Source: an uncultured Methylophaga sp. (GTDB taxonomy: Bacteria > Pseudomonadota > Gammaproteobacteria > Nitrosococcales > Methylophagaceae). Taken from it: DNA of 64,000 bases. Made by a program: the position numbers and the translations under genes. The notes beneath the pieces were generated by a model. The model saw only the letters and a list, made by a program, of their open reading frames with translations, was not told the DNA's origin and did no database searches. The DNA lies in NCBI GenBank assembly GCA_913055695.1, contig CAJXKF010000002.1, positions 310,001-374,000 of the forward strand. The letters are read 5' to 3'. Shown one piece after another: positions 1-9,903 of this stretch (its first letter is position 1; every line of letters starts with the position of its first letter).

Positions 1-1992
1 AAACTTAACAAAAAGATTCCGCCTGAGGTCATTGCCTCCTTGTCCAGTATCGATGAAATTTCACGCATGGCGGATACTGTCGCTGCGCATATGAGCCTCA
101 AGCTTGAAGACAAGCAGAACCTGCTGGAAATGAGTGATGTGAAGGCTCGTGTTGAAAAGTTGATGGCCTTCCTTGAGGGTGAAATCGATATTCAGCAAAT
201 CGAGAAGCGCATCCGTAATCGTGTCAAAAAACAAATGGAGAAAAGCCAGCGCGAATACTATCTGAACGAACAACTGAAAGCGGTTCAGAAAGAGCTGGGT
301 GAAATTGATGAAACCGCCAATGAAGCGGACGAGCTGGAAGCGCGTATTAATAAAGCCGGCATGCCGGCCGAAGCACGTGAAAAAGCGGAATCAGAACTGA
401 AAAAACTGCGCATGATGTCGCCGATGTCGGCTGAAGCGACTGTGGTCCGTAATTACATCGAGTCACTGCTCGAAGTGCCCTGGAAAAAACGTTCACGCGT
501 AACGCTGGATCTGGACCGCGCCGAAAAAGTGTTGGAAGAAGATCACTATGGTCTAGAGAAGGTCAAAGAGCGCATTCTCGAATATCTCGCGGTGCAGAAA
601 CGTGTCAAGAAACTGAAAGGGCCGATCCTCTGCCTGGTTGGGCCGCCGGGTGTCGGTAAAACCTCGATTGCACAATCCATTGCTCGTGCCACCAACCGTA
701 AATATACGCGTATGGCGCTCGGCGGCGTGCGTGACGAGGCCGAAATCCGTGGTCACCGCCGCACGTATATCGGTTCCATGCCGGGTAAGGTGATTCAAAA
801 TATTTGCAAAACCGAGGTGAAAAACCCGCTGTTCCTGCTCGATGAAATTGACAAAATGGCACAGGATTTCCGCGGCGATCCGGCATCTGCTTTGCTGGAA
901 GTGCTGGACCCGGAACAAAATTCGACTTTTGCCGATCATTATCTGGAAGTCGAATATGACCTGTCTGACGTCATGTTTGTCTGTACAGCCAACACACTGA
1001 ACATTCCAGATGCGCTGCGGGACCGTATGGAAATCATCCGTCTTGCCGGTTACACCGAAGATGAGAAGTTAAATATCGCGGTCAGGTATCTCTTGCCTAA
1101 AGCCATTAAGCAAAATGGCCTGAAACAGGACGAAGTAGAAATCACGGAAGAGGCGATTCTGGAAATCATCCGCCGCTACACCCGTGAAGCCGGTGTACGT
1201 AGCCTTGAACGTGAAATCTCCAAAATTTGCCGCAAGCTGGTCAAGCAGATTCTGCAGGAGAAAAGCAAAGAGAAACTCGTGGTTACTGCCAAGAACATTG
1301 AAGACTATCTTGGTGTTTACCATTACCAATATGGTGTTGCTGAAGAAAGTGACCGTATCGGTCAGGTGACTGGTCTCGCCTGGACAGAAGTCGGTGGTGA
1401 ACTGCTTACCATCGAGTCTGCTGTCATGCCAGGTAAAGGTAAATCAGCTTATACCGGTAAGCTTGGTGATGTGATGCAGGAATCGATTCAGGCCGCGACC
1501 ACTGTGGTGCGTTCGCGCTCAACAGAGTGGGGGATCAGTGAAGACTTCCTGCAGACCCATGATCTGCATATCCATGTTCCGGAGGGCGCGACACCGAAAG
1601 ACGGTCCGAGTGCCGGTATCGGTATGTGTACTGCGCTGGTGTCAGCGATTACCGGTATTCCGGTCAAATCCAATGTGGCGATGACCGGTGAGATTACTTT
1701 GCGTGGTGAAGTGCTTGCGATTGGTGGTCTCAAGGAAAAACTGCTGGCGGCGCACCGCGGAGGGATTAATACTGTATTAATTCCGCACGATAACGTTAAA
1801 GATCTCAAGGAAATCCCGGAGAACGTCAAACAGGGGCTTAAAATCCTGCCTGTTCGCTGGATTAACGAGGTGCTGGAAGTAGCGCTGCAGCATATGCCGC
1901 ATGGTACCGAGAGCAGTGGCGAAGCCGAAGGCGTTATTCCGAGTGAAAAATCCAGTTATCATGAGGTAAACTCTCCTCAGAAACGACACTGA
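1..1992 (+). CDS. lon: ATP-dependent protease Lon, 5' end cut by window edge
   Basis: Cytoplasmic AAA+ serine protease that degrades misfolded and regulatory proteins. The frame is open from base 1, so the N-terminal substrate-binding domain is largely outside the window; an internal TTG at 40 is not the true start. Present are the coiled linker, the AAA+ module with Walker A GPPGVGKT (near 640-663) and Walker B LLDEIDK, and the protease domain with the catalytic serine in DGPSAG (codon 1609) and lysine in LKEKLLAA (codon 1738). The Ser-Lys spacing of 43 residues equals that of E. coli Lon (S679/K722). The C-terminus has a short polar tail of about 30 residues beyond the usual end. The next gene is dedD, 17 nt downstream, rather than the hupB gene often found after lon. 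Confidence 0.97.
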   Translation, partial: KLNKKIPPEVIASLSSIDEISRMADTVAAHMSLKLEDKQNLLEMSDVKARVEKLMAFLEGEIDIQQIEKRIRNRVKKQMEKSQREYYLNEQLKAVQKELGEIDETANEADELEARINKAGMPAEAREKAESELKKLRMMSPMSAEATVVRNYIESLLEVPWKKRSRVTLDLDRAEKVLEEDHYGLEKVKERILEYLAVQKRVKKLKGPILCLVGPPGVGKTSIAQSIARATNRKYTRMALGGVRDEAEIRGHRRTYIGSMPGKVIQNICKTEVKNPLFLLDEIDKMAQDFRGDPASALLEVLDPEQNSTFADHYLEVEYDLSDVMFVCTANTLNIPDALRDRMEIIRLAGYTEDEKLNIAVRYLLPKAIKQNGLKQDEVEITEEAILEIIRRYTREAGVRSLEREISKICRKLVKQILQEKSKEKLVVTAKNIEDYLGVYHYQYGVAEESDRIGQVTGLAWTEVGGELLTIESAVMPGKGKSAYTGKLGDVMQESIQAATTVVRSRSTEWGISEDFLQTHDLHIHVPEGATPKDGPSAGIGMCTALVSAITGIPVKSNVAMTGEITLRGEVLAIGGLKEKLLAAHRGGINTVLIPHDNVKDLKEIPENVKQGLKILPVRWINEVLEVALQHMPHGTESSGEAEGVIPSEKSSYHEVNSPQKRH

Positions 1993-2009
1993 TAAACTGG
2001 GAGCAGGTA

Positions 2010-2687
2010 ATGACACTGATTCAGCAACAACGCTTATTAGGCGCGGTACTTCTTGTTTGCCTGATTGGTGTCATTGCCTGGTTTTTGCTGGATAAGGTGG
2101 AGCAAAATCAGCCAGCCAAACCGCAGCAAGAACCGATTGCGTTTGATTCAGTCATAGAACCGATACCTGAAGATATTGAGGTGGTGGAGCCGGCCGAGGA
2201 GGCCATGGTTGATCCGCAGGGTCTGTCCCAGCAAGATGCTGGCACCGACTCCAAGCCAATCGATGAAAAACAACACGCCACTGACGGGTCGATTGAGTCT
2301 GAAACAATGTCTGCATCGGAAACAGAGCCTGCACCTGATTTGACTACTGCGCAAGAACAAAAACCGGAACCAGAATCAGAGCCGCAGCCTATTGCCAAAT
2401 CACAAAAAGAAGCACCGCGACAAGATCAAAGTCAACCTGACGCTGTCGAGCCACAATGGGTATTGCAGCTCGCAAGCTTCTCAGTGCGTGAAAATGCTGA
2501 TGCGCTATCGACTCAGCTCAAGCAAATGGGCTACGATCCGATGATTGAGACTATTTCCAGTGCCGGTACGTTGATTTATCGGGTCAGACTGCAGCCTGTG
2601 ACCGATCGCATCAAGCTGCAGCAGACCGCTGAGACTCTGAGTAATAAACTCAAATTAAATGCCCAGATCCTGCAACATAATCCCTGA
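2010..2687 (+). CDS. dedD: SPOR-domain membrane protein, DedD-like
   Basis: Probable cell-division protein that binds denuded septal peptidoglycan. At 225 aa it has a single N-terminal membrane helix (about residues 9-28), a long acidic Pro/Glu/Gln-rich periplasmic linker (about 30-145) and a C-terminal SPOR domain (about 148-222) beginning with the typical WVLQLASF strand and containing YRVRLQPV. A GGGAG ribosome site lies 6 nt before the ATG. The position before cvpA-purF matches the E. coli folC-dedD-cvpA-purF order, except that lon stands where folC would be. The linker is of low complexity and gives spurious open frames on the opposite strand. Confidence 0.9.
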   Translation: MTLIQQQRLLGAVLLVCLIGVIAWFLLDKVEQNQPAKPQQEPIAFDSVIEPIPEDIEVVEPAEEAMVDPQGLSQQDAGTDSKPIDEKQHATDGSIESETMSASETEPAPDLTTAQEQKPEPESEPQPIAKSQKEAPRQDQSQPDAVEPQWVLQLASFSVRENADALSTQLKQMGYDPMIETISSAGTLIYRVRLQPVTDRIKLQQTAETLSNKLKLNAQILQHNP

Positions 2688-2750
2688 TTTGTGGTCTCAA
2701 CTATCTCTGCAATATTACTGTAAAAATGGCTGGGTTGTTGCCGGTCAATC

Positions 2751-2759
2751 TGTTAGAAT
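2751..2759 (+). promoter_or_regulatory. Extended -10 promoter for cvpA-purF
   Basis: TG-T-TAGAAT forms an extended -10 box 35 nt before the cvpA ATG, with no convincing -35. The 107-nt gap after dedD supports a separate promoter. An imperfect CGCA...TGCG dyad at 2772-2787 lies between promoter and start; it only partly resembles a PurR operator. Confidence 0.45.
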
Positions 2760-2794
2760 TCGCACTTTAAAACGCAGGGTATTGCGGAGTTAAT

Positions 2795-3286
2795 ATGGTT
2801 TGGGTTGATTACCTGATTATCGGGATCATCGCCATCTCGGCCGGTATCAGTATCGTCCGGGGGTTTATGAAAGAGGTGCTCTCGCTGATCAGCTGGATCC
2901 TGGCATTCTGGGTCGCCCTGATGTTTCACTCCCACTTATCAACCCTGTTGGCAAATTACATTTCCACGCCATCAATCAGACTGTTTCTCGCATTTTTTAT
3001 CTTGTTTGCGGTCACGCTGATTCTGGGCGCACTGGTTAATCATCTTATCTGTCAGGTGGTCGAAAAAACCGGCCTGACCGGCACGGATCGCTCTCTGGGC
3101 GTTGTCTTCGGTTTATTACGGGGCCTCGCTATTGTGACAATTTTAGTTTTAGCTGCAGGTGCCACACCGATGCCTGCAGATACTTGGTGGCAGAACTCAC
3201 TGCTTATCGATCACTTTGTGAAACTGGCACTCTGGGTCCGGGAATTTCTACCGGCTGAGATTGCACAACACATCAACTACAACTAA
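2795..3286 (+). CDS. cvpA: CvpA family inner-membrane protein
   Basis: Small polytopic membrane protein of the colicin V production family, implicated in envelope homeostasis; the biochemical role is unsettled. At 163 aa it has four hydrophobic segments (about 5-25, 30-50, 64-86, 103-124), with conserved features such as RGFMKE after the first helix and DRSLGVVFGLLRG before the fourth. The GCGGAG ribosome site lies 5 nt before the ATG. purF follows after 18 nt, the widely conserved cvpA-purF pair, so the two are presumably co-transcribed. Confidence 0.93.
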   Translation: MVWVDYLIIGIIAISAGISIVRGFMKEVLSLISWILAFWVALMFHSHLSTLLANYISTPSIRLFLAFFILFAVTLILGALVNHLICQVVEKTGLTGTDRSLGVVFGLLRGLAIVTILVLAAGATPMPADTWWQNSLLIDHFVKLALWVREFLPAEIAQHINYN

Positions 3287-3304
3287 CTCCTGACAGGGCA
3301 TTTT

Positions 3305-4813
3305 ATGTGCGGAATTATTGGTATTGTTGGTCATTCTGAGGTTAACCAGGCCTTATATGATGGATTGACCGTGTTGCAGCATCGAGGTCAGGATGCCGCC
3401 GGCATCATGACCTGTGACCAGGAAGGTAAGTTTTTTCTGCGTAAGGATAACGGACTGGTCAAGGATGTGTTCCACACCCGTCACATGATCCGGCTTAAAG
3501 GCAGAATGGGGATTGGTCATATTCGCTATCCCACTGCCGGCTGTTCCAGCTCGGCTGAGTCCCAGCCGTTCTATGTCAACTCGCCATTCGGTATTGCCCT
3601 GGCTCATAACGGCAACCTGACCAATACCAAGGTTCTGAAAGAAGAGTTGTTCCAGACTGATCGTCGTCATCTGAACACCGATTCTGACTCTGAAGTGCTG
3701 CTCAATGTGCTGGCACATGAACTGCAAAACAGCAGTAAACTCAAACCGCAGCCCGATGATATTTTCAATGCAGTCAGAGAAGTCCATCGCCGTTGTCGCG
3801 GTGCTTATGCTGCTGTTGCGATGATTTCCGGTGTTGGTGTGCTGGCTTTCCGCGATCCTTATGGCATCCGTCCCGTGGTCATCGGCAAACGTGAAACGGC
3901 TAAAGGCACCGAATACATGGTGGCGTCAGAAAGTGTCGCTGTCGATATTCTCGACTTTGAACTGGTGCGTGATGTTGAGCCGGGTGAGTGCGTGTTTATC
4001 GACACAGAGGGTAACTTCTATTCTCAGCAGTGTGCCAAGAATCCGGTTAAATCACCCTGTATCTTTGAATATGTTTACTTTGCCCGTCCTGATTCGATGA
4101 TGGATGGTATCTCGGTTCATAAGAGCCGAATGCGGATGGGAACCAAGCTTGCCGAGAAAATCAAACGTGATTTTCCTGACCATGATATTGATGTTGTCAT
4201 CCCGATTCCCGACACCAGTCGCAGTGCAGCCTTGCAGCTGTCTTATGATCTTGGCGTGGTGTATCGCGAAGGCTTTATCAAAAACCGCTATATCGGCCGT
4301 ACTTTCATCATGCCCGGCCAGACCATGCGTAAGAAATCCGTGCGTCAGAAACTGAATGCGATTGATCTCGAATTCCGTGGTAAGAATGTGCTGCTGGTTG
4401 ATGACTCGATCGTACGTGGCACCACGTCACAACAGATCGTGCAGATGGCCCGCGATGCCGGTGCTAAAAAAGTCTATCTGGCTTCTGCCGCACCGCCGGT
4501 CCGTTTCCCCAATGTTTACGGTATCGATATGCCTTCCTGCAATGAGTTTGTTGCACACGACCGTAATGTTGATGAGATCGCCAAAGAGCTTGGCGTTGAC
4601 TGGCTGATTTACCAGGACCTGCCGGATCTGGTGGCCGCGATCAACAAGAAGAGTAACGTTGAGCGCTTTGATACCTCTTGCTTTGACGGCGATTACATTA
4701 CCGGCGATATCGATGAAAATTACCTGTATTACATCGATGCGCTGCGCAATGATGCCAATAAGCAATCGAAAGAAAAGGGTAATGCGGTCATCGAGTTGCA
4801 TAACAACGCTTAA
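3305..4813 (+). CDS. purF: Amidophosphoribosyltransferase
   Basis: First committed step of purine synthesis: PRPP plus glutamine gives 5-phosphoribosylamine. At 502 aa it is of normal length. The N-terminal Ntn-hydrolase glutaminase domain starts [10 protein letters not shown], so Cys2 becomes the nucleophile after Met removal; [11 protein letters not shown] and RYPTAG follow. The C-terminal type I PRTase domain has the PRPP loop [14 protein letters not shown] (about residues 363-376). This is the enterobacterial-type PurF without a propeptide. It is the last gene of its unit; a separate promoter for yceD follows. Confidence 0.98.
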   Translation: MCGIIGIVGHSEVNQALYDGLTVLQHRGQDAAGIMTCDQEGKFFLRKDNGLVKDVFHTRHMIRLKGRMGIGHIRYPTAGCSSSAESQPFYVNSPFGIALAHNGNLTNTKVLKEELFQTDRRHLNTDSDSEVLLNVLAHELQNSSKLKPQPDDIFNAVREVHRRCRGAYAAVAMISGVGVLAFRDPYGIRPVVIGKRETAKGTEYMVASESVAVDILDFELVRDVEPGECVFIDTEGNFYSQQCAKNPVKSPCIFEYVYFARPDSMMDGISVHKSRMRMGTKLAEKIKRDFPDHDIDVVIPIPDTSRSAALQLSYDLGVVYREGFIKNRYIGRTFIMPGQTMRKKSVRQKLNAIDLEFRGKNVLLVDDSIVRGTTSQQIVQMARDAGAKKVYLASAAPPVRFPNVYGIDMPSCNEFVAHDRNVDEIAKELGVDWLIYQDLPDLVAAINKKSNVERFDTSCFDGDYITGDIDENYLYYIDALRNDANKQSKEKGNAVIELHNNA

Positions 4814-4841
4814 TGCGGCATGCAGCTTGCTTTGATGCGTT

Positions 4842-4870
4842 TTGCTGTTTAGTCACAATTCTTATATAAT
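4842..4870 (+). promoter_or_regulatory. Promoter of the yceD-rpmF-plsX-fab operon
   Basis: A perfect TATAAT at 4865-4870 with TTGCTG at 4842-4847 and a 17-nt spacer. Transcription should start near 4877, only about 4 nt before the yceD ATG at 4881. Confidence 0.6.
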
Positions 4871-4880
4871 CCCGTCGATT

Positions 4881-5405
4881 ATGCGCCAGTATTTACCTAA
4901 AGAAATTGATCCGTTTCGTTTTGCCAATACCGGGCGAGAGCTGAATGGTGAGGTGGACCTGGCCGATCTGACGCGTCTGGCAGAGTCATTACGTCATACC
5001 GATGGCGTGGTTAAAGTCTGGATGCGGTTTGATATCGATGATACCGGCACACCATTTATGGAAGGCCGTTTTGAAACAACCCTGTCATTGACCTGTGAAC
5101 GTTGTTTACAGGAAATGATATTGCCAATGGACATTGACAGCCTGCTGGGTCTGGTTCGTCACGAGAAGCTGGCTGAAAAACTGTCTGATCAGTATGAACC
5201 CTGGGTAGTTGAAGACTCGGAACTGACTGATCCGGTATCAGTGGTTGAAGACGAACTGATTCTGGCACTGCCCCTGGTGCCAAAGCATGAGGAAAACTGT
5301 TTGCCGGAAGAGGCACTGTTTTCAGGGGATGAAGAAAGCAAAGAGGAAGAGGGTAAACCGAATTCTCCGTTTTCAGTGTTGTCATCACTGAAAACAAAAA
5401 AATGA
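4881..5405 (+). CDS. yceD: YceD (DUF177) protein, 23S rRNA accumulation factor
   Basis: YceD/DUF177 family protein, encoded next to rpmF across bacteria and linked in E. coli to 23S rRNA accumulation. At 174 aa it has the family CxxC-like segment LTCERCLQ (about residues 72-79) and the acidic stretch VVEDELILALPLVP followed by a Glu-rich tail. A TTG at 4842 in the same frame would add 13 residues, but it lies inside the promoter; the ATG at 4881 matches the family N-terminus (short, then IDPFRFA). No ribosome site precedes this ATG. rpmF follows after 33 nt. Confidence 0.9.
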   Translation: MRQYLPKEIDPFRFANTGRELNGEVDLADLTRLAESLRHTDGVVKVWMRFDIDDTGTPFMEGRFETTLSLTCERCLQEMILPMDIDSLLGLVRHEKLAEKLSDQYEPWVVEDSELTDPVSVVEDELILALPLVPKHEENCLPEEALFSGDEESKEEEGKPNSPFSVLSSLKTKK

Positions 5406-5438
5406 TTTGAATTTAATTAAGGATTAGGAGTTTTACTA

Positions 5439-5618
5439 ATGGCTGTTCAACAAAACAAAAAGAGTGCTTCTCGTCGTGGCATGCGCCGTTCACACGATGC
5501 GCTGAAAGGTTCAACGCTGTCTGTCGACGCAACCACTGGTGAACTGCACCGCCGTCATCACGTATCTGCTGACGGTTACTACCGCGGCCGTAAAGTTATT
5601 GCTGACAAGAGCGAATAA
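5439..5618 (+). CDS. rpmF: 50S ribosomal protein L32
   Basis: Component of the large ribosomal subunit. The 59-residue protein starts [17 protein letters not shown], the conserved basic N-terminus of L32, and continues with SHDAL and HRRHHVS. It has no zinc-binding cysteines, so this is the C- (cysteine-free) form. A good ribosome site (GGATTAGGAG) precedes the ATG. It stands between yceD and plsX as in most Proteobacteria. Confidence 0.98.
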   Translation: MAVQQNKKSASRRGMRRSHDALKGSTLSVDATTGELHRRHHVSADGYYRGRKVIADKSE

Positions 5619-5632
5619 GGCCTGGATAGACA

Positions 5633-6652
5633 TTGAGCCTGACGATATCTATTGATGCGATGGGCGGGGATCACGGACCTGAGGTTGTGATCCCCGCTGC
5701 CTTATCAGCGCTGAAAAAACATCCCGAGGTCCATTTCATCCTCGTGGGTGACAAAGACACCCTCAGTTACCATTTGCAGCAGCATCATGTGCATGATGAT
5801 CCGCGCATGCAGATTCATCACGCCTCGCAGAAGGTCGAAATGGACGATCTGCCCTCACAGGCACTTCGTGGTAAAAAAGATTCTTCCATGCGGGTGGCGA
5901 TTAATCTGGTCAAAGAGGGGAAGGCTGCGGCTTGTGTCAGTGCCGGTAACACTGGCGCACTGATGGCAACAGCACGGTTTGTTCTCAAAACACTGCCCGG
6001 TATTGAACGTCCGGCTATTGTGTCGGCTTTGCCGACCATGACCGGTCATACCTATGTACTGGATCTGGGAGCCAATGTGGATTCCAGCGCAGCGCATCTG
6101 GTGCAGTTCGCTGTCATGGGCTCGGTTCTGGCCGAACTGGTGGATGGCAAGCCCAAGCCGACGGTCGGCCTGCTTAATATCGGCTCTGAAGAGATCAAGG
6201 GCAACGAGCGGGTCAAAGAAGCCTCCCGCCTGCTGGAACAAACTGATCTTAATTACCAGGGCTATGTGGAAGGTGATGGCCTCTATCACGGTGAAGTCGA
6301 TGTGCTGGTCTGTGATGGCTTTGTCGGTAATGTCGCGCTGAAAGCCAGCGAAGGTGTCGCCCATATGATTCGTCACTATCTGCGTGAAGCATTTACCCGC
6401 AACTGGCTGACCAAGCTGGCTGCGATTATTGCCTCGCCGGTACTTAAACAATTTCGTCGCGATCTGGATCCCCGCGCCTTTAATGGGGCTAATCTGATTG
6501 GTCTGCAGGGGATTGTAATCAAAAGTCATGGCGGCGCCGATGCTTTTGCTTTTGCCAATGCGATTGATATTGCGATTGTCGAAGCCAAAAAAGACGTGCC
6601 CAGAAATATCAGCAAGCATCTCGATGTGCTGCTGGAGGGTCAGGTTCTGTGA
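5633..6652 (+). CDS. plsX: Phosphate acyltransferase PlsX
   Basis: Converts acyl-ACP to acyl-phosphate at the start of phospholipid synthesis; peripheral membrane enzyme. At 339 aa it has normal length. The N-terminal signature [14 protein letters not shown] and the later [16 protein letters not shown] and [11 protein letters not shown] motifs identify it. The start is a TTG at 5633, giving [12 protein letters not shown], which fits the family N-terminus; no ATG is available nearby. Its stop overlaps the fabH start by 4 nt (GTGA), implying translational coupling. Confidence 0.97.
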   Translation: MSLTISIDAMGGDHGPEVVIPAALSALKKHPEVHFILVGDKDTLSYHLQQHHVHDDPRMQIHHASQKVEMDDLPSQALRGKKDSSMRVAINLVKEGKAAACVSAGNTGALMATARFVLKTLPGIERPAIVSALPTMTGHTYVLDLGANVDSSAAHLVQFAVMGSVLAELVDGKPKPTVGLLNIGSEEIKGNERVKEASRLLEQTDLNYQGYVEGDGLYHGEVDVLVCDGFVGNVALKASEGVAHMIRHYLREAFTRNWLTKLAAIIASPVLKQFRRDLDPRAFNGANLIGLQGIVIKSHGGADAFAFANAIDIAIVEAKKDVPRNISKHLDVLLEGQVL

Positions 6653-7611
6653 TTTATTCGCGTATCGCCGGCACCGGCAGTTATCTGCCTGAGAAGGTGC
6701 TGACCAATCACGATCTGGAAAAGATGGTGGATACCAGTGATCAATGGATCACAGAGCGTACCGGCATAAAAAAACGCCACATCGTGGCGGATGATGAAAC
6801 GACCACCGATCTGGCTTATCAGGCCGCGCTGAAAGCGATGGAAGCGGCCGGTATCAACAAAAACGATATCGACATGATTATCGTAGCCACCACCACACCG
6901 ACACGTATTTTCCCGAGTACAGCCTCTCTGCTTCAGGAGAAACTGGGCATCGGCGGTTGTCCCGCGTTTGATATTCAGGCTGTCTGTACCGGTTTTGTCT
7001 ATGCACTGACGGTAGCGGACAAATTCATCAAAGCCGGGGGCGTCAATAACGTGCTGGTCATCGGTGCTGAGGCTTTTTCCCGTATTGTTGACTGGACTGA
7101 TCGCAACACCTGCGTGTTGTTCGGTGACGGTGCCGGGGCAGTGGTACTGCAGGCATCAGAACAGCCGGGCATTCTCTCCACTCACATCCATTCAGATGGC
7201 AACTACAATCAGCTGTTACAGGTGCCTACCGGTCCTGGTTCCCGTGACTTCAAAGAAGACACCGCCTACGTTGATATGCAGGGCAATGAAGTCTTCAAAG
7301 TCGCCGTCAAAACACTGAGCACTATTGTCGACGAGACTCTGGAAGCCAACAACATGGATAAAAAAGATGTGGACTGGTTGATTCCACATCAGGCGAATAT
7401 CCGTATCATTGCCGCCACTGCCCGCAAGCTGAATATGTCAATGGATCATGTTGTTGTCACAGTGGACGAACATGGTAATACTTCTGCTGCATCGATTCCT
7501 CTGGCACTCGATGTGGCAGTGCGTGATGGTCGTATCAAACGCGGCGAAACCTTATTATTCGAAGCTTTCGGTGGTGGATTCACCTGGGGCTCAGCACTTA
7601 TTCAATACTGA
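6649..7611 (+). CDS. fabH: Beta-ketoacyl-ACP synthase III
   Basis: Starts fatty-acid synthesis by condensing acetyl-CoA with malonyl-ACP. At 320 aa it has the Cys-His-Asn triad of the thiolase fold: Cys in [12 protein letters not shown] (about residue 113), His in [10 protein letters not shown] (about 247) and Asn in [10 protein letters not shown] (about 277). GTG start, coupled to plsX by a 4-nt overlap. Its presence inside the fab cluster is the enterobacterial arrangement; in Pseudomonas fabH is elsewhere. Confidence 0.98.
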   Translation: MIYSRIAGTGSYLPEKVLTNHDLEKMVDTSDQWITERTGIKKRHIVADDETTTDLAYQAALKAMEAAGINKNDIDMIIVATTTPTRIFPSTASLLQEKLGIGGCPAFDIQAVCTGFVYALTVADKFIKAGGVNNVLVIGAEAFSRIVDWTDRNTCVLFGDGAGAVVLQASEQPGILSTHIHSDGNYNQLLQVPTGPGSRDFKEDTAYVDMQGNEVFKVAVKTLSTIVDETLEANNMDKKDVDWLIPHQANIRIIAATARKLNMSMDHVVVTVDEHGNTSAASIPLALDVAVRDGRIKRGETLLFEAFGGGFTWGSALIQY

Positions 7612-7629
7612 TCATTCAGAGGGTTTTTG

Positions 7630-8568
7630 ATGAAATCAGCATTCGTTTTCCCCGGACAGGGTTCGCAGTCGCTCGGCATGCTTGCTGATCTGGCTGCCGA
7701 ATACAGCCTTGTCGGCGAGACTTTTGAGCAAGCTTCACATGCACTGGGCTATGGTCTTTGGCAACTCATCCAGAACGGTCCGGAAGAACAGTTGAATCAG
7801 ACCGATCGTACCCAACCTGCCATGCTCACCGCGGGTGTGGCGGTATGGCGTGTCTGGCAGTCAGTATCCGACTATAAGCCGACTTATTTCGCTGGTCACA
7901 GCCTGGGTGAATACACCGCCCTGGTGGCTGCTGATGCCATCGACTTTGCCGATGCCGTTAAACTGGTCGAAATGCGCGGTCAGTTTATGCAGCAGGCTGT
8001 GCCTGTTGGCGAAGGCGCGATGGCGGCGATTCTGGGGCTTGAAGATGATGTCGTTCGTGCACTTTGCACTGAAGCCTCTGCTCAAGGTGTCGTCGAAGCG
8101 GTTAATTTTAATTCACCGGGCCAGGTGGTCATTGCCGGCAGTACGCCAGCGGTTAAACAGGCTATCGAGCTTGCTACTGAGAAAGGCGCAAAACGCGCAC
8201 TGCAGTTGCCTGTCAGTGTACCGTCGCATTGCGAGCTGATGAAACCGGCCGCGCAACAGCTTGCCTCAGAGCTTGATAAGATTAATCTTCGTATGCCGTC
8301 AACCCCAGTCATACACAATGCCAGTGTGACTGCAGCAAAAGATACAACCGAACTGAAGCAATTACTGGCTCAGCAGCTTTACAGTCCGGTACGCTGGGTT
8401 GAGACGATCCAGTGGTTCGCTGCCCAGGGTGTTGATACCGTGGTTGAAAGCGGTCCGGGTAAAGTGCTGGCCGGTCTCAATAAGCGCATTGATAAAAACC
8501 TGACTGCGCTGCCTGTGTTTGATCCGGCCACACTGGAAAAATTACAACAAGCTTTGGGAGAAGGATGA
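7630..8568 (+). CDS. fabD: Malonyl-CoA:ACP transacylase
   Basis: Loads malonate onto acyl carrier protein. At 312 aa it has FPGQGSQ near the N-terminus, the nucleophilic serine in AGHSLGEYTALVAA (about residue 91) and the histidine in VSVPSHCELM (about 200). The ATG at 7630 is preferred over the in-frame TTG three bases upstream because AGAGGG lies 6 nt before it. The stop codon overlaps the start of fabG (TGATG). Confidence 0.97.
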   Translation: MKSAFVFPGQGSQSLGMLADLAAEYSLVGETFEQASHALGYGLWQLIQNGPEEQLNQTDRTQPAMLTAGVAVWRVWQSVSDYKPTYFAGHSLGEYTALVAADAIDFADAVKLVEMRGQFMQQAVPVGEGAMAAILGLEDDVVRALCTEASAQGVVEAVNFNSPGQVVIAGSTPAVKQAIELATEKGAKRALQLPVSVPSHCELMKPAAQQLASELDKINLRMPSTPVIHNASVTAAKDTTELKQLLAQQLYSPVRWVETIQWFAAQGVDTVVESGPGKVLAGLNKRIDKNLTALPVFDPATLEKLQQALGEG

Positions 8569-9311
8569 TGAGCCTGGAAGGTAAAGTCGCGCTGGTGACC
8601 GGCGCTACCCGTGGTATCGGCCGTGCAATTGCACTGAGCCTGGGTGAGCAGGGTGCTATAGTCGTCGGCACAGCGACATCCAATAACGGTGCTGAAACTA
8701 TCAGTGGCTTTTTGAAGGAAGCCGGTATCAACGGTAAAGGCGTGGTACTGAATGTGACCGATGCCGAAGCGATTGAGTCCGTTGTCTCTGCTATCGAAAC
8801 TGAATTCGGTGCCCCAGATATTCTGGTTAATAATGCCGGCATCACCCGCGATAATCTGTTGATGCGGATGAAAGACGAAGAATGGGACGACATCATCAAC
8901 ACCAACCTGACGCCGATATTCAAACTCAGCAAACGCTGCCTGCGTGCGATGACTAAAGCCCGCTGGGGAAGAATCATCACCATCACATCCGTAGTCGGTG
9001 CCATGGGCAATGCCGGACAAACCAACTATGCAGCAGCCAAAGCCGGTGTCATCGGTTTCAGTAAATCGCTGGCCCGTGAAGTCGGTGCACGGGGTATTAC
9101 TGTCAACTCAGTTGCGCCCGGCTTTATCGACACAGATATGACCAGTGGCCTGGCCGAAGCACACAAAACTGCTTTGTTGGAACAGGTGCCGGTGAAACGT
9201 CTGGGTGAACCGGAAGAAATCGCTGCAGCGGTCACATTCCTGGCCAGCCCAAGCGCCGCTTACATTACAGGCGAAACCCTGCATGTAAACGGCGGTATGT
9301 ACATGAGTTAA
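8568..9311 (+). CDS. fabG: 3-oxoacyl-ACP reductase
   Basis: NADPH-dependent reduction of beta-ketoacyl-ACP. Short-chain dehydrogenase of 247 aa with the cofactor motif TGATRGIG (about residues 12-19), NNAG, and the Ser-Tyr-Lys set ITSVVG...YAAAKAG. Two adjacent ATGs (8565 and 8568) are possible; 8568 gives the usual MSLEGKVALVTGA start and better spacing from GGGAG. A strong terminator overlaps its stop codon, separating it from acpP, which has its own promoter. Confidence 0.97.
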   Translation: MSLEGKVALVTGATRGIGRAIALSLGEQGAIVVGTATSNNGAETISGFLKEAGINGKGVVLNVTDAEAIESVVSAIETEFGAPDILVNNAGITRDNLLMRMKDEEWDDIINTNLTPIFKLSKRCLRAMTKARWGRIITITSVVGAMGNAGQTNYAAAKAGVIGFSKSLAREVGARGITVNSVAPGFIDTDMTSGLAEAHKTALLEQVPVKRLGEPEEIAAAVTFLASPSAAYITGETLHVNGGMYMS

Positions 9312-9345
9312 TCAGCGCTAAGTATTTGATAGCGCTGATTTTTAT
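9310..9345 (+). terminator. Intrinsic terminator after fabG
   Basis: Perfect 11-bp stem (9310-9320 with 9330-9340), 9-nt loop, then TTTATT. The stem begins within the fabG stop codon. Confidence 0.85.
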
Positions 9346-9377
9346 TAACGAGACAATGGCGCCTGCCGGGGTTTAGC

Positions 9378-9406
9378 TTGTCTCCATGGTGCTGGCACTA
9401 TAAAAT
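9378..9406 (+). promoter_or_regulatory. acpP promoter
   Basis: TTGTCT (9378-9383), a 17-nt spacer and TAAAAT (9401-9406), located between the fabG terminator and the acpP ATG. This allows acpP to be expressed separately at a high level, as expected for an abundant protein. Confidence 0.6.
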
Positions 9407-9452
9407 GCCTGCACATTGTTTGATGTATTAACCACCAAAGGAAACATTAGTT

Positions 9453-9689
9453 ATGAGTGATATCGAAGCTCGCGTAAGAGAAATCGTTGTTGAGCAACTG
9501 GGCGTGAATGCAGATGAAGTCACTGCCGACGCTTCATTTATCGACGACCTGGGCGCTGACTCTCTGGACACCGTAGAACTGGTCATGGCGCTGGAAGAAG
9601 CATTCGAATGTGAAATCCCAGACGAAGAAGCTGAGAAAATCACTACAGTTAAAGAAGCTGTTGCTTATATTAACGCTAACCAGTCTTAA
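9453..9689 (+). CDS. acpP: Acyl carrier protein
   Basis: Carries the growing acyl chain on 4'-phosphopantetheine. The 78-residue acidic protein contains the modification site [18 protein letters not shown], with the serine at about residue 37. Length and sequence are typical. It is flanked by a terminator and its own promoter upstream and by a large palindrome downstream, so it is probably transcribed as a short message of its own. Confidence 0.99.
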   Translation: MSDIEARVREIVVEQLGVNADEVTADASFIDDLGADSLDTVELVMALEEAFECEIPDEEAEKITTVKEAVAYINANQS

Positions 9690-9708
9690 TATAGCTGAAC
9701 GCTTGATG

Positions 9709-9744
9709 ATAGCCGTCTAGTGTGCGCGCACGCTAGGCGGCTAT
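9709..9744. terminator. 18-bp palindromic hairpin after acpP
   Basis: A 36-nt palindrome: all 18 positions pair if two G-T wobbles are allowed, with GTGCGCGCAC at the centre. There is no clear U-run (GTTGTG follows), so it may act as an RNA-stabilising or transcription-end hairpin, or as a cruciform. It lies 19 nt after the acpP stop, in a 214-nt gap that otherwise holds only the fabF ribosome site. Confidence 0.6.
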
Positions 9745-9903
9745 GTTGTGTATAGCAGTGCTCAATCAAGATAATAGTGTTGCTCTGGATAAGTGTGCTG
9801 CAACAGCGCGCGGAGACTGGTTCCAATGAAGCACATCACGGCATTTCAGCTCAGGTGTGACATTCTTATCTTGAATGAGTATAGGTTTTGAGGGGTAATC
9901 CTG

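Noticed and set aside
2772-2787. PurR-like operator before cvpA
   Set aside because: Only the outer CGCA/TGCG arms match the E. coli consensus (10 of 16 positions), and it overlaps the ribosome site; no support for a PurR protein here.
5855-6619. 254-codon open frame on the - strand within plsX
   Set aside because: Antisense to plsX, whose motifs are intact; composition is typical of a reverse-strand shadow.
8379-9025. Two long - strand open frames over the fabD-fabG junction
   Set aside because: Both are antisense to conserved fatty-acid genes and lack any start signal or family resemblance.
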